Assembly (NCBI GenBank): GCA_964560875.1 | Contig: CAZLMW010000026.1 | Location: forward strand, 1 to 64,000 | Direction of reading: 5' to 3' | From: CAZLMW01 sp964560875 | GTDB lineage: Bacteria; Myxococcota_A; UBA9042 | Length of the DNA stretch: 64,000 nucleotides | In this document: piece after piece, positions 53,364-61,700 of the stretch | Layout: each line of letters begins with the position of its first letter | How positions within the stretch are numbered: the first letter of the stretch is position 1 | Program-made: the position numbers and the translations under genes | The notes under the pieces: model-generated | Seen by the model: the letters and a program-made list of their open reading frames with translations, nothing else | The model's database searches: none | What the model was told of the DNA's origin: nothing

Positions 53364-55000
53364 CGGCGCCCGTACTTCCGGACGCCGATACGCTCGACGC
53401 CCCGCTCGATGCGGTCGCCGGCAGCCGCTATTGCCCGACCTGTCACACGGTCACGGACGACGATGTCTGTCCGGCCGACAACACGCCGACGCAGGTTCGA
53501 GACGTGCTCGTCCCGGCCGGCCCCGTAGTCCGTGTCGCCGATGTCATCGCAGGCCGGTACCGCATCACCGAAGCGGCGGGTTCGGGCGGATTCGGGGCGG
53601 TGTATGCAGCGGAAAACCTCGCGACCGGCCAGCGCGTCGCCGTCAAGATGCTGCGTGCCGAAGACGACCCGATCGCTGCGCGCCGTTTCCGCCGAGAAGC
53701 GGAGGTGACGGCCCGCCTGCAGCACCCCAACACAGTGCGCGTGTTCGATGTCGGTGAAGAACCGGGCGGTGCGTTGTGGCTGGCGATGGAATGGTTGGCT
53801 GGCCAGACGCTCGACGCCTACCTGGCGGGGCTGCTCGAGTCCGGCGGGGTGATGGCTGCCGACGAGGCGCTCACAATCGCTGTACCCATCCTCGGCAGCT
53901 TGCGGGAAGCCCACGCCCACGGCCTGGTGCACCGTGACCTGAAGCCGAGCAATGTGATGCTGGTCGACGTGCACGGGCAGCGGCACGTAAAGGTCGTTGA
54001 TTTCGGCATCGCACAGGTCGCCGACTCGTCCCTCACAGGGAGCGACACGGCGCTGGGAACGCCGGCGTACATGAGCCCGGAGCAATGCCTCGGCGCCACC
54101 ATCGACGGGCGCGCCGACCTGTACGCGCTCGGATGCGTGCTCTTTCGTTGCGTGACCGGACAGCCACCACACCACGCGCGCAATCCGATGCACGCGATGT
54201 ACCGGCAGATCCACGGCGCGACCCCCGACGTGCGCAGCTTCGGACCGACGCCTGTGAACGACAGATTTGCCGCGATCGTCACGTGCGCGCTTCAGAAGGA
54301 CGCGCGCCACCGCTACCCGGATGCGGATGCGATGCTGGCGGATGTTGCCGCGGTTCTCGATGGCCTCGATGCCAGCGAATGGGCCGCCGCCGCGCTCGCC
54401 CGCCTGGACAACGACCGGGTGACGACGTGGTCCGAACCGCTGGACGACGAAGCGACCGAGCCCGGCTTGGCCGTCGGAGGCGCGCGCACAACGAGCCCGC
54501 CTATGCCTGGCGGGTCGAAAGGGATTGTCGCCCCCGGTACAGAGAACCCGCCGCCGCCGAAACGCTCCGCGCGCGCAGCCGCGATTGGAGCGGTGCTTGT
54601 CCTTGTGGGAGGCGTTGGGGCGGTTCTGTGGTCGAGCCAGGCGCCAAGTGCCGACGACTCACACCCCGCGCCGGCGCCAATTCTGGGCCCGGACGTAGCC
54701 GCGTCCGCCGCCGCAGCGACGCCTCTGGCCGCCATGGGCGGGGGCACCCACGACGCCGTGGCCAAGGCCGCGAGGGCGGTGACTCCGACGGACGACGAGC
54801 CCGGGCCCGACAGCGATGCAGCCGACAAGGTGGATGCCGGCCGGATGACGAACCGGCCGGCCAGCGACTTGCCCCCGAAGGCGGAGATGCCGCACAGTCG
54901 ACGCCATGACCGTGCAAAGGTGCAGCGCAAACGGCCGTCGCGACGCGGCAACAAGGCAGCACGGATGCGGCGTAAGGCCCGCAGCCTCCTACCGGACTGA
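53360..55000 (+). CDS. Membrane-anchored Ser/Thr protein kinase
   Basis: 546 residues; ATG 53360 overlaps the preceding stop (ATGA). An N-terminal Cys cluster (CPTC...C at 25, 28, 37) suggests a small zinc ribbon. The Hanks-type kinase domain (about 65-330) is complete: GSGGFGAVY, VAVKML, catalytic loop HRDLKPSN (about 192), DFGIA (about 214) and the SPEQ segment. A linker, a single membrane helix (AAAIGAVLVLVGGVGAVLWS, about 401-420) and a basic C-terminal region follow. It phosphorylates unknown targets. The FHA-containing sigma-54 activator two genes downstream is a plausible one, as FHA domains bind phosphothreonine. Confidence 0.92.
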   Translation: MTAPVLPDADTLDAPLDAVAGSRYCPTCHTVTDDDVCPADNTPTQVRDVLVPAGPVVRVADVIAGRYRITEAAGSGGFGAVYAAENLATGQRVAVKMLRAEDDPIAARRFRREAEVTARLQHPNTVRVFDVGEEPGGALWLAMEWLAGQTLDAYLAGLLESGGVMAADEALTIAVPILGSLREAHAHGLVHRDLKPSNVMLVDVHGQRHVKVVDFGIAQVADSSLTGSDTALGTPAYMSPEQCLGATIDGRADLYALGCVLFRCVTGQPPHHARNPMHAMYRQIHGATPDVRSFGPTPVNDRFAAIVTCALQKDARHRYPDADAMLADVAAVLDGLDASEWAAAALARLDNDRVTTWSEPLDDEATEPGLAVGGARTTSPPMPGGSKGIVAPGTENPPPPKRSARAAAIGAVLVLVGGVGAVLWSSQAPSADDSHPAPAPILGPDVAASAAAATPLAAMGGGTHDAVAKAARAVTPTDDEPGPDSDAADKVDAGRMTNRPASDLPPKAEMPHSRRHDRAKVQRKRPSRRGNKAARMRRKARSLLPD

Positions 55001-55355
55001 GCGCCACTGTCGCCGCGGGCGAACGTTCTTGGCCGCGCTCCTGATGCTTGTCATCGGGTTGCCGCTACCAGCGTCGGCCGGTAACAAATCGCGACGTCGC
55101 GGCGAACGCGAGGCGCTCGTGGTCGCCAAGCAAGCGCTGGCCTACTTCCTGTCGGGCAAATACGCGATCGCGGCCGAGCTCTACCGACGCGCGCACGAGC
55201 TCGCGCCGCACCTGGGCGAATATCGGTACGGGGCCGGACGGGCAGCGCACAAAGCCGGCCGGTTCGACGCCGCCGAGAAGGACTACGTGGCCGTGATCGA
55301 GGCGACCGCCGCGGATGACCCGCTGCGCATCAAGACGCGCCATCGCCTGGCCGAG
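54906..55355 (+). CDS. TPR-repeat protein, 5' part (runs into assembly gap)
   Basis: The start is unresolved between 54906 (ATG, overlapping the kinase) and 55044; TTG 55029 or ATG 55044 would put a clean signal peptide (LLMLVIGLPLPASAG) at the N-terminus. The following sequence has tetratricopeptide character (AKQALAYFLSGKYAIAAELY, GAGRAAHKAGRFDAAEKDYV), a protein-interaction fold. It ends in the gap at 55356; the part after the gap probably belongs to the same gene. Confidence 0.7.
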
Positions 55356-55455
55356 NNNNNNNNNNNNNNNNNNNNNNNNNNNNNNNNNNNNNNNNNNNNN
55401 NNNNNNNNNNNNNNNNNNNNNNNNNNNNNNNNNNNNNNNNNNNNNNNNNNNNNNN
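55356..55455. other. Assembly gap of 100 N
   Basis: A run of exactly 100 N, the conventional size for a gap of unknown length. It interrupts the TPR-protein gene. Confidence 1.
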
Positions 55456-55794
55456 CCGGCCGAGCTCGGGGTGCGCCGAATCGTCGCCATTGCCGGACTC
55501 TCGGCGGGGCTCGTCGCGGTGCTGGGCGGCGGCGTGGTGGGGGCGACCGCAATGGCCGACCAGGTTGATCTCGACGCGGCGCTTGACCGGCGGGACGCCA
55601 ACGACCAGGTGATCGGCATGGACAAGACGACAGCGCACGCGCAGCAGACGTCGATCAACGAACGCGTGGTCGCGGCTTGGGTTCTGGCCGGGGTCGGCGC
55701 CGCCGCGATCGGGGCAGCAGCATACGCGTTGTGGCGGCCCACAGACGAACCGGACGTGGCGTTGTACGGCACGTCTCTCGCGGTGCGGTTCTGA
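55456..55794 (+). CDS. TPR-repeat protein, 3' part with two membrane helices
   Basis: The frame ends TGA at 55792-55794, sharing one base with the next ATG (TGATG). Two hydrophobic helices (IVAIAGLSAGLVAVLGGGVV, VVAAWVLAGVGAAAIGAAAY) flank a charged loop, a plan typical of the C-termini of Myxococcota TPR proteins that sit between kinases and regulators. Together with 54906-55355 it most likely forms one exported, membrane-held TPR protein. Confidence 0.65.
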   Translation, partial: PAELGVRRIVAIAGLSAGLVAVLGGGVVGATAMADQVDLDAALDRRDANDQVIGMDKTTAHAQQTSINERVVAAWVLAGVGAAAIGAAAYALWRPTDEPDVALYGTSLAVRF

Positions 55795-57347
55795 TGACGA
55801 CGCGGCCGGGCGACGAGACGACGGAACGCTCGTGGGACCTGCGGGCCTTCCGCCGGTCCGATGCCGACGCATGGCAAGCCTCCGCGACTGGCCCAGCGCT
55901 GACCGTACTCTTTCATCCCGACCTCGAACGGGTCGGAGCGGTCGCGTGGTTGCCCGAATTGGACGAGGGCGAACGCGTCGGACTCAGCCGCAACGCCCCG
56001 GTGTTCATGGGACCGAGTTCGGCGGACGCCAAGCCGTTGGCGACGCGCGCTATCAGTCGCAAGCCGGTCGACATGTGGCTTGCAGGCGAGACGCTCTGGC
56101 TCGACGCGGCGTCAGGCGGTACGCCGATCGCGATCGACGGCGAACCCGTCACCGGACGGGTGCCGGTTGAGGCGGCGCGGCTCGATCGCGGCGTGGTCGT
56201 CACCGTGGGTGACCGAATCGTGTTGCTGGTGCACCGGCGGGCGCCACCGCGGGCGCTGGAGCCGTCAGCGACGATAATCGGCGTGAGCGCCGCCATCACA
56301 GACGTGCGGGCCGCTCTCGAGCGCGTGGCCGACCTGGAGGTGGGCGTCCTGATCCTCGGGCCCACGGGCGTCGGAAAGGAGCTGGTGGCGCGGGCGCTCC
56401 ACGCCGCGAGCAAGCGCGCGGACGGGCCTTTCATCGCGGTCAACGCGGGTGCAATTCCGGCCAGCGTGGGACCATCGGCCCTGTTTGGGCATCGCCGCGG
56501 GGCGTTCACGGGCGCCGAACGGGACCACCCGGGCTACCTCGGCTCGGCCGATGGCGGCACGCTGCTGCTCGACGAGGTTGGCGATCTCGCCGAGTCGCTG
56601 CAGCCGACCTTGTTGCGCGCGCTCGAGTCCGGCGAACTGCAGCGCGTTGGCGATTCCGAGCCGCGTGCGGTCGACGTCAGGGTGATCGCGGCGACAGAGG
56701 CCAATCTCGATGAAGCGGCGCAACGTGGCGCATTTCGACCCGCCCTTTTGCAGCGATTGGGTCAATACCGAATCGAGATCCCACCGCTGGACAGGCGGCG
56801 CGACGACATCGGTCTACTGTCCCTGCACCTGCTCGAGATGGCGCTGGAGATTACTGGTGAGGTTTGGCGACTCCGCGATCCTGCGATCGGGCCCGAGCTC
56901 GCGGCGCTGATCGAACACCTGACCTTGCGCTCCTGGCCGGGCAACGTGCGGGAGCTCGCCAACGTTGTGCGTTCCGTCGCGATCGACAGTCGCGGCGCGG
57001 CCCGCCTTGTCTTTGCGCGTACGGTCAAGCGTCAGCCCAGCCGCGACACCAGCGCCCCGAAAACCTCGAGACCGTCGGCAGAAGTGAGCGACGACGAGCT
57101 GCTGGTGGCGCTGCGCGACAGCCGCTGGAATATGACGGCGGCGGCGCAGCGACTCGGCATCGGACGCTCGACGCTCTACCGCCGGATCGAAGCTTCGCCG
57201 CGCATCCGTCATTCGGGCGAGCTGAGCGACGACGAAATCCACGCGGCATTCGAAGCAGCGGACGGCAGCGTTACGGCGATGGTCGAGCGACTCGAAGTGT
57301 CCCCGCGTGGCTTGCGCAGGCGCCTTTCGCAGCTCGGTCTTGTTTGA
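55794..57347 (+). CDS. Sigma-54-dependent activator with N-terminal FHA domain
   Basis: 517 residues from ATG 55794. An FHA-like domain (about 45-145, with LSRNAPVFMGPSSADAK and ISRKPVDMWLAGETLWLDAA) should read phosphothreonine signals. The AAA+ domain has Walker A GPTGVGKE (about 188), the sigma-54 contact loop GAFTGA (about 235), Walker B GTLLLDEVGDLAE and the LRSWPGNVRELANVV sensor region. A Fis-type helix-turn-helix follows (MTAAAQRLGIGRSTLYRRIE) and a second, weaker one near the end. Activity is probably set by the upstream kinase. I found no convincing -24/-12 promoter nearby, so its targets may lie outside the window. Confidence 0.92.
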   Translation: MTTRPGDETTERSWDLRAFRRSDADAWQASATGPALTVLFHPDLERVGAVAWLPELDEGERVGLSRNAPVFMGPSSADAKPLATRAISRKPVDMWLAGETLWLDAASGGTPIAIDGEPVTGRVPVEAARLDRGVVVTVGDRIVLLVHRRAPPRALEPSATIIGVSAAITDVRAALERVADLEVGVLILGPTGVGKELVARALHAASKRADGPFIAVNAGAIPASVGPSALFGHRRGAFTGAERDHPGYLGSADGGTLLLDEVGDLAESLQPTLLRALESGELQRVGDSEPRAVDVRVIAATEANLDEAAQRGAFRPALLQRLGQYRIEIPPLDRRRDDIGLLSLHLLEMALEITGEVWRLRDPAIGPELAALIEHLTLRSWPGNVRELANVVRSVAIDSRGAARLVFARTVKRQPSRDTSAPKTSRPSAEVSDDELLVALRDSRWNMTAAAQRLGIGRSTLYRRIEASPRIRHSGELSDDEIHAAFEAADGSVTAMVERLEVSPRGLRRRLSQLGLV

Positions 57348-57421
57348 CGTCGCGCAGCGGCTCGTGGGCTCCACGGGCTCCGCCGAGAGGTACGCGAGGT
57401 GCTTTGGGGAATCTCGCACGC

Positions 57422-57455
57422 TTGCGGGCGGGATTGGGGGCGAGCAAGCCCGCAA
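57422..57455. terminator. Hairpin between convergent genes
   Basis: ttgcgggc (57422-57429) pairs with gcccgcaa (57448-57455). It lies between the ends of the sigma-54 activator and the LuxR-type gene and could serve both, although a T-run is missing. Confidence 0.3.
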
Positions 57456-57500
57456 ACGCAAGATCGCGCCTTTCGCAGCTCTGTCTCGTTTGACCGTGCT

Positions 57501-57530
57501 AACCGGGGCTAACCGGGGCTAACCGGGCTG
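57501..57530. repeat. Three 10-bp repeats across a stop codon
   Basis: aaccggggct occurs twice and a near copy (aaccgggctg) once in direct succession. The stop codon of the LuxR-type gene (57519-57521) lies inside the array, so copy-number change would alter only the last residues or the stop of that gene. Confidence 0.7.
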
Positions 57531-58409
57531 ATCGGACAATAGGCGCGCGAGCTCGGCGCGATTCGAAACGCCGAGCACGCGGTAGATCTGCCTCAGTTGC
57601 GTCTTCACGGTATTCGCAGATTTGCCGAGATCGGCACCGATCGCTTTCACAGTCAGTCCGTTGGCAGCAAGCACGGCGACGCGGGTCAAGGCGGGGCTCA
57701 AGCCTTCGAAGGCGGCCGTCGATGGCGCCTCGCAGCGTCGCAAATGGACCATCGTGAGCGGCCTGTCGCCGCCGCGCATCGTCACGACACGCGCGACGAG
57801 TCCATCCAACCAAATCCGTACGCCAGCGGCGGGCTCATTGCCTGCGCTAACGTCCAAGCGACTGACCACGCCCTGCAGCGCTGCCATTCGCCGCCCATCG
57901 AGCCATTCGCCAGCCGCTGGAGACGACGCCTGCAAGCGACCCGCGACGTCCAGCACCAGATAGCCGTCCTTGGTTTGCAGGGGCGGCATCGCGTCGACCA
58001 GCGCCCGTGCGACCACAGCCTCGGATCCGGCCGCTTGGAGCAGCACCCGGGTCGCCCGGCGCGACAAGGCTGGGCCGGCGGCACGGCGAACGACTGCCAC
58101 AGCACCAATCTCGGCGCCGGCCACGATGACCGGACACCACGACATCCGGACCCGCCACACTTTCCCGGCGACGCGGATAGCTTCAGACGCGTGTCGCACG
58201 GCACGGGATCCGGTCGCGCCGGCCGGCCTGACAGCCAGGCGACGGCCGGCGGCAAGGGCAAGCTCGGTGCTCCCGGCTGTGGCGACAACCGCTCCGACCG
58301 ACGCGTCGACGGTTTCTGGGGCCGGCGGGCCAACAACAAGCGCCGCATCAGCTTCGGTCCGCCCGCGCAGCACCCCAAGGGCGCCCCGCAAATCCGCGCT
58401 GCCGGCCAT
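57519..58409 (-). CDS. LuxR-type helix-turn-helix regulator
   Basis: 296 residues from ATG 58409 (AGGAG eight bases upstream; a GTG at 58475 is possible). The last 65 residues form a LuxR/GerE DNA-binding domain (LSPALTRVAVLAANGLTVKA, IGADLGKSANTVKTQLRQIY, RVLGVSNRAELARLL). The N-terminal 220 residues contain two similar alpha/beta stretches that may be PAS/GAF-like sensors (GYLVLDVAGRLQASSPAAGE). No phosphoacceptor domain is visible. Convergent with the sigma-54 activator, it probably senses a small molecule or redox state. Confidence 0.8.
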   Translation of the reverse strand: MAGSADLRGALGVLRGRTEADAALVVGPPAPETVDASVGAVVATAGSTELALAAGRRLAVRPAGATGSRAVRHASEAIRVAGKVWRVRMSWCPVIVAGAEIGAVAVVRRAAGPALSRRATRVLLQAAGSEAVVARALVDAMPPLQTKDGYLVLDVAGRLQASSPAAGEWLDGRRMAALQGVVSRLDVSAGNEPAAGVRIWLDGLVARVVTMRGGDRPLTMVHLRRCEAPSTAAFEGLSPALTRVAVLAANGLTVKAIGADLGKSANTVKTQLRQIYRVLGVSNRAELARLLSDQPG

Positions 58410-58746
58410 CAGGAACGCTCCTGGGGGAATCGTGTGCAAAGGGCGCTCCGATTGCGGCGACGGCGGTATGGCCACTTCCTGTCATCGCAAGGGACATGCC
58501 AGCGCGGCCGCGCAACGGCGATTTGTGAGCGGTCTTCACACGTTGCGTCGCGGCAGGCGCGTGCCCGCATCGTTTGAACGGGTTTGAATCCACGCCGACT
58601 CGGTGTGCCAACACGTCTCAGCGGACGTCCCGGGACACGGTGGCACACATCAAAATCGACTCCTATCACCCGTTCGGGCGATGGCGAGGGACGTTCATAC
58701 GGCGCGACGATAGCGGCCTGTTCCTTTCCCTGTCTACGAGGTCGCC
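58410..58746. other. Divergent intergenic region with no gene
   Basis: 337 bp between the LuxR-type gene and the giant surface-protein gene. Short frames are present but none is convincing. tggcacacatcaaaatc near 58640 has a -24-like TGGCAC but no proper -12 GC. It must contain the promoters of both flanking genes; I cannot place them. Confidence 0.4.
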
Positions 58747-61700
58747 ATGTTCATCGAGTCGTTCGTCACCAGGTCGCGCATCGACGCGGGCCGACTCTGC
58801 CTGCCACTGATCCTGGGCCTGTTCGCTGCCGCAGCCGTCTCGGGTTGTGAAGGCGGTGCCGTGCAACCCGAAGAGCTCGAAGACGGCGTCGCNNNNNNNN
58901 NNNNNNNNNNNNNNNNNNNNNNNNNNNNNNNNNNNNNNNNNNNNNNNNNNNNNNNNNNNNNNNNNNNNNNNNNNNNNNNNNNNNNNNNNNNNACCAACGA
59001 CAAACCGACCATCGCCTACCAGTGGCAGCTCGACGGCGCCGCGATCGGCAACAGCGCGACGCTGCAGTCCGACAAGCTCAAGCCCGGTGCGTCCCTGACC
59101 TGCACCGCGACGCCAAGCGACGGTGAAAAAGACGCCAAGGGCGCCGCGATCGTTGGTAAACCCGTCAAGTCACTGGCCCACGTCATCAAGGACGCGCCAC
59201 CGACCATCGCAGGCGCCGCCGTCAAACCCGCCAAACCCGTTCTCGGGCAGACCTTGACCTGTGAAGTCAGCGGCCTCGCGGACGCCGAGTGCCCGACCAA
59301 GACCAGCGTGACCTACGCGTGGTTCGTCGATGGCAAAAAGGTCGCCGGCGCCAAGGACAAGACGCTTGCCAGCAAGGCCCTCCAGGTAGGCGCGATGGTC
59401 GCGTGCGAAGCGACGCCCACCGACCAGCACGGGCCCGGAAAAGCGGTCACAGCGTCAGCGGTCACCTTGCTCAAACCCATCGTGGGCAAACCCATCGCGA
59501 ACGTGTCGCTGCAAGGCGGTGTGCCGACATGCGCGGCGCTCAACGCCGACAAGGATGCGTCGTTGCTGTTCTCGTGGCGCATCAATGGCGGCAAGCCGTT
59601 CTCGGGCGTCGCCAAGCTCTCTGCGCCCGTGTCCGGCTGCGAGCTCCTCGAGTGCAAGGTTACCGCCAAGGTTACCGGGGCGTCTTCGGACAGCGAATGG
59701 GCTGGCCTGACGATCGCTCAAGGCAACGCCTGCAAAGACGGTGGTCCGTGCAAAGTCGGCTCGTGTGCAAAGACCGGCGGCTGCGCGTGGACCGACAAGA
59801 CCGGCGCCTGCGACGACGGCAACGCGTGCACAACCAAGGATAGCTGCGCGGCGGGCGCGTGCGGCGGCGCCAAGACCGTGTGCGACGACAACGACCCGTG
59901 CACAGCGGATTCCTGCTTGCCGTCCAAGGGGTGCGCGACCAAGGCGCTGTCCGGCGTGGCCTGCAACGACGGCGACGCATGCACCGCGAAAGACGCCTGC
60001 GCGGCCGGCAAGTGCACCGGCCAGAAGGTCTGCAACTGCGCCAAGACGAGCGACTGCAACGACGGCAACGCGTGCACCGTGGACGCGTGCGTGGCCCAGA
60101 AGTGCACCTACACCAACTCCACCGCGCCGTGCGACGACGGCAACATCTGCACCACGGGTGACGCGTGCAAAGGCGGCGTTTGTACCCCCGCGGCTACCGC
60201 CAAGCCGACCACCTGGTTCCAGGACAAGGACGGCGACGGGCACGGCACCAAGGTCTCGATTCAACGCTGCGGCGCCGACAAGGCCAACGCGTTCACCGCG
60301 GCCAAGTCCGGCGACTGCAACGACGCCGACAAAGCGATCCATCCCGGCGCTGCCGAGATCTGCGATGGCGTGGATAACAACTGCGACACCAAGACCGACG
60401 ATGGCGACGCGTGCAAAGTCATCGGCGGCGGCGGCCCGGGGGCAGCTGTGACCGACGTCAAAGTCACCAATAAGAAGACCAACGCGGACGGCACCGCGAC
60501 CGGGGACGCGACCGCAAAGGTCGACGTCGGCGCGTTCGGTAAGCAGCCGATGAAGGGCACCATCACCTGGGACAAGGACGGCAAGGTCAAAGCCGCGGTC
60601 TTCACCGCCAAGGTCAGCAAGGATCTCGGCAAGACGGTCATCAAGGACGCCACCGTCACGGTCACCACGACCGTCAAGGACGGCAAGTCGACCACTGTCA
60701 CGACGCTCAAGGGCAAGGTCACGATCGACGGCAACGACACCGACGTCGACGCGACGGTCGAGGGCGACGTCATCAAGGCCAAGGCCAAGTCCGCCAAGCT
60801 CGCGGGCACCAAGGCGGCCGACGCCAAGCTCAGCATCGACTCCAAGACCGGGGCCGTGACGATTCAAACCGCCAATGTAGCCATCTCGTACATCCAGAAC
60901 GTCTATGTCTTCGAGCTGAAGGGCACCATCGCCGACGGCAAGGACAAGGCGCTGACGTTGACGCGAAAGGGCGACTTCAAGGCGCTCGAAGGCATCCGCG
61001 ACGCGGTCAAGGCGTCTGTTGCTGGCAAGCGGTGGCGCGAGGCCGGGGCCTGGTCGACCGAGTTGACCACGACGATCGGCGACCACACCGCCGAGTCCGT
61101 CGACAAGAAGACGACCGCGAAACTCAAGAAGCTCGTTGTCGTCGCGACCCGCGCTCAAACCAAGGACGCCAAGTGGACCATCGCGGCCAAAGCGGACCTC
61201 GATCGCGGCAAGGCGGGTCAGCTCGCGATGAGCGGCAAGATGGAGATCGCGCCCAAGGGCGTCAAAGTCGGCGACAAGCTCTGCCTCGCCAGCGCGACCG
61301 GCGCCTCGCTCGGAGCAGACGGCCCGAAAACCGGCCCCGGCGACGCCCCCAAGCCCGTCTCGGTCGCGGCCTGCATGTGGCGGATGGAGACGGATCCGAA
61401 GCTGAAGCAGGTCGCCGACGAAGTGAGCAACGCGATCGGCACCAAGGCGACGTTCCTGCTCGGCGAGCTGACCAACGGCAAGGTCGAAAAAGACGACGTC
61501 GTCACGACGCTCACAGTCACGCTGCGAGGGCCATCAGACGCGGCGCCGCTATGCCTTTCGGGCACCACCAACGAGCCCTTCCCGGGGCTGGACAACAAGA
61601 ACACCAAGCTCGGCGTCAAGAGCTGTTGGTCGACCAAGGACAAGCAGTGGACGACCACCTTCTCGGTGACCGCGAGCATCGACCCGGTCGGCGACGTCGA

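Noticed and set aside
58640..58660. Possible sigma-54 promoter (TGGCAC) before the giant surface-protein gene
   Set aside because: The -12 GC element is missing at the required spacing.
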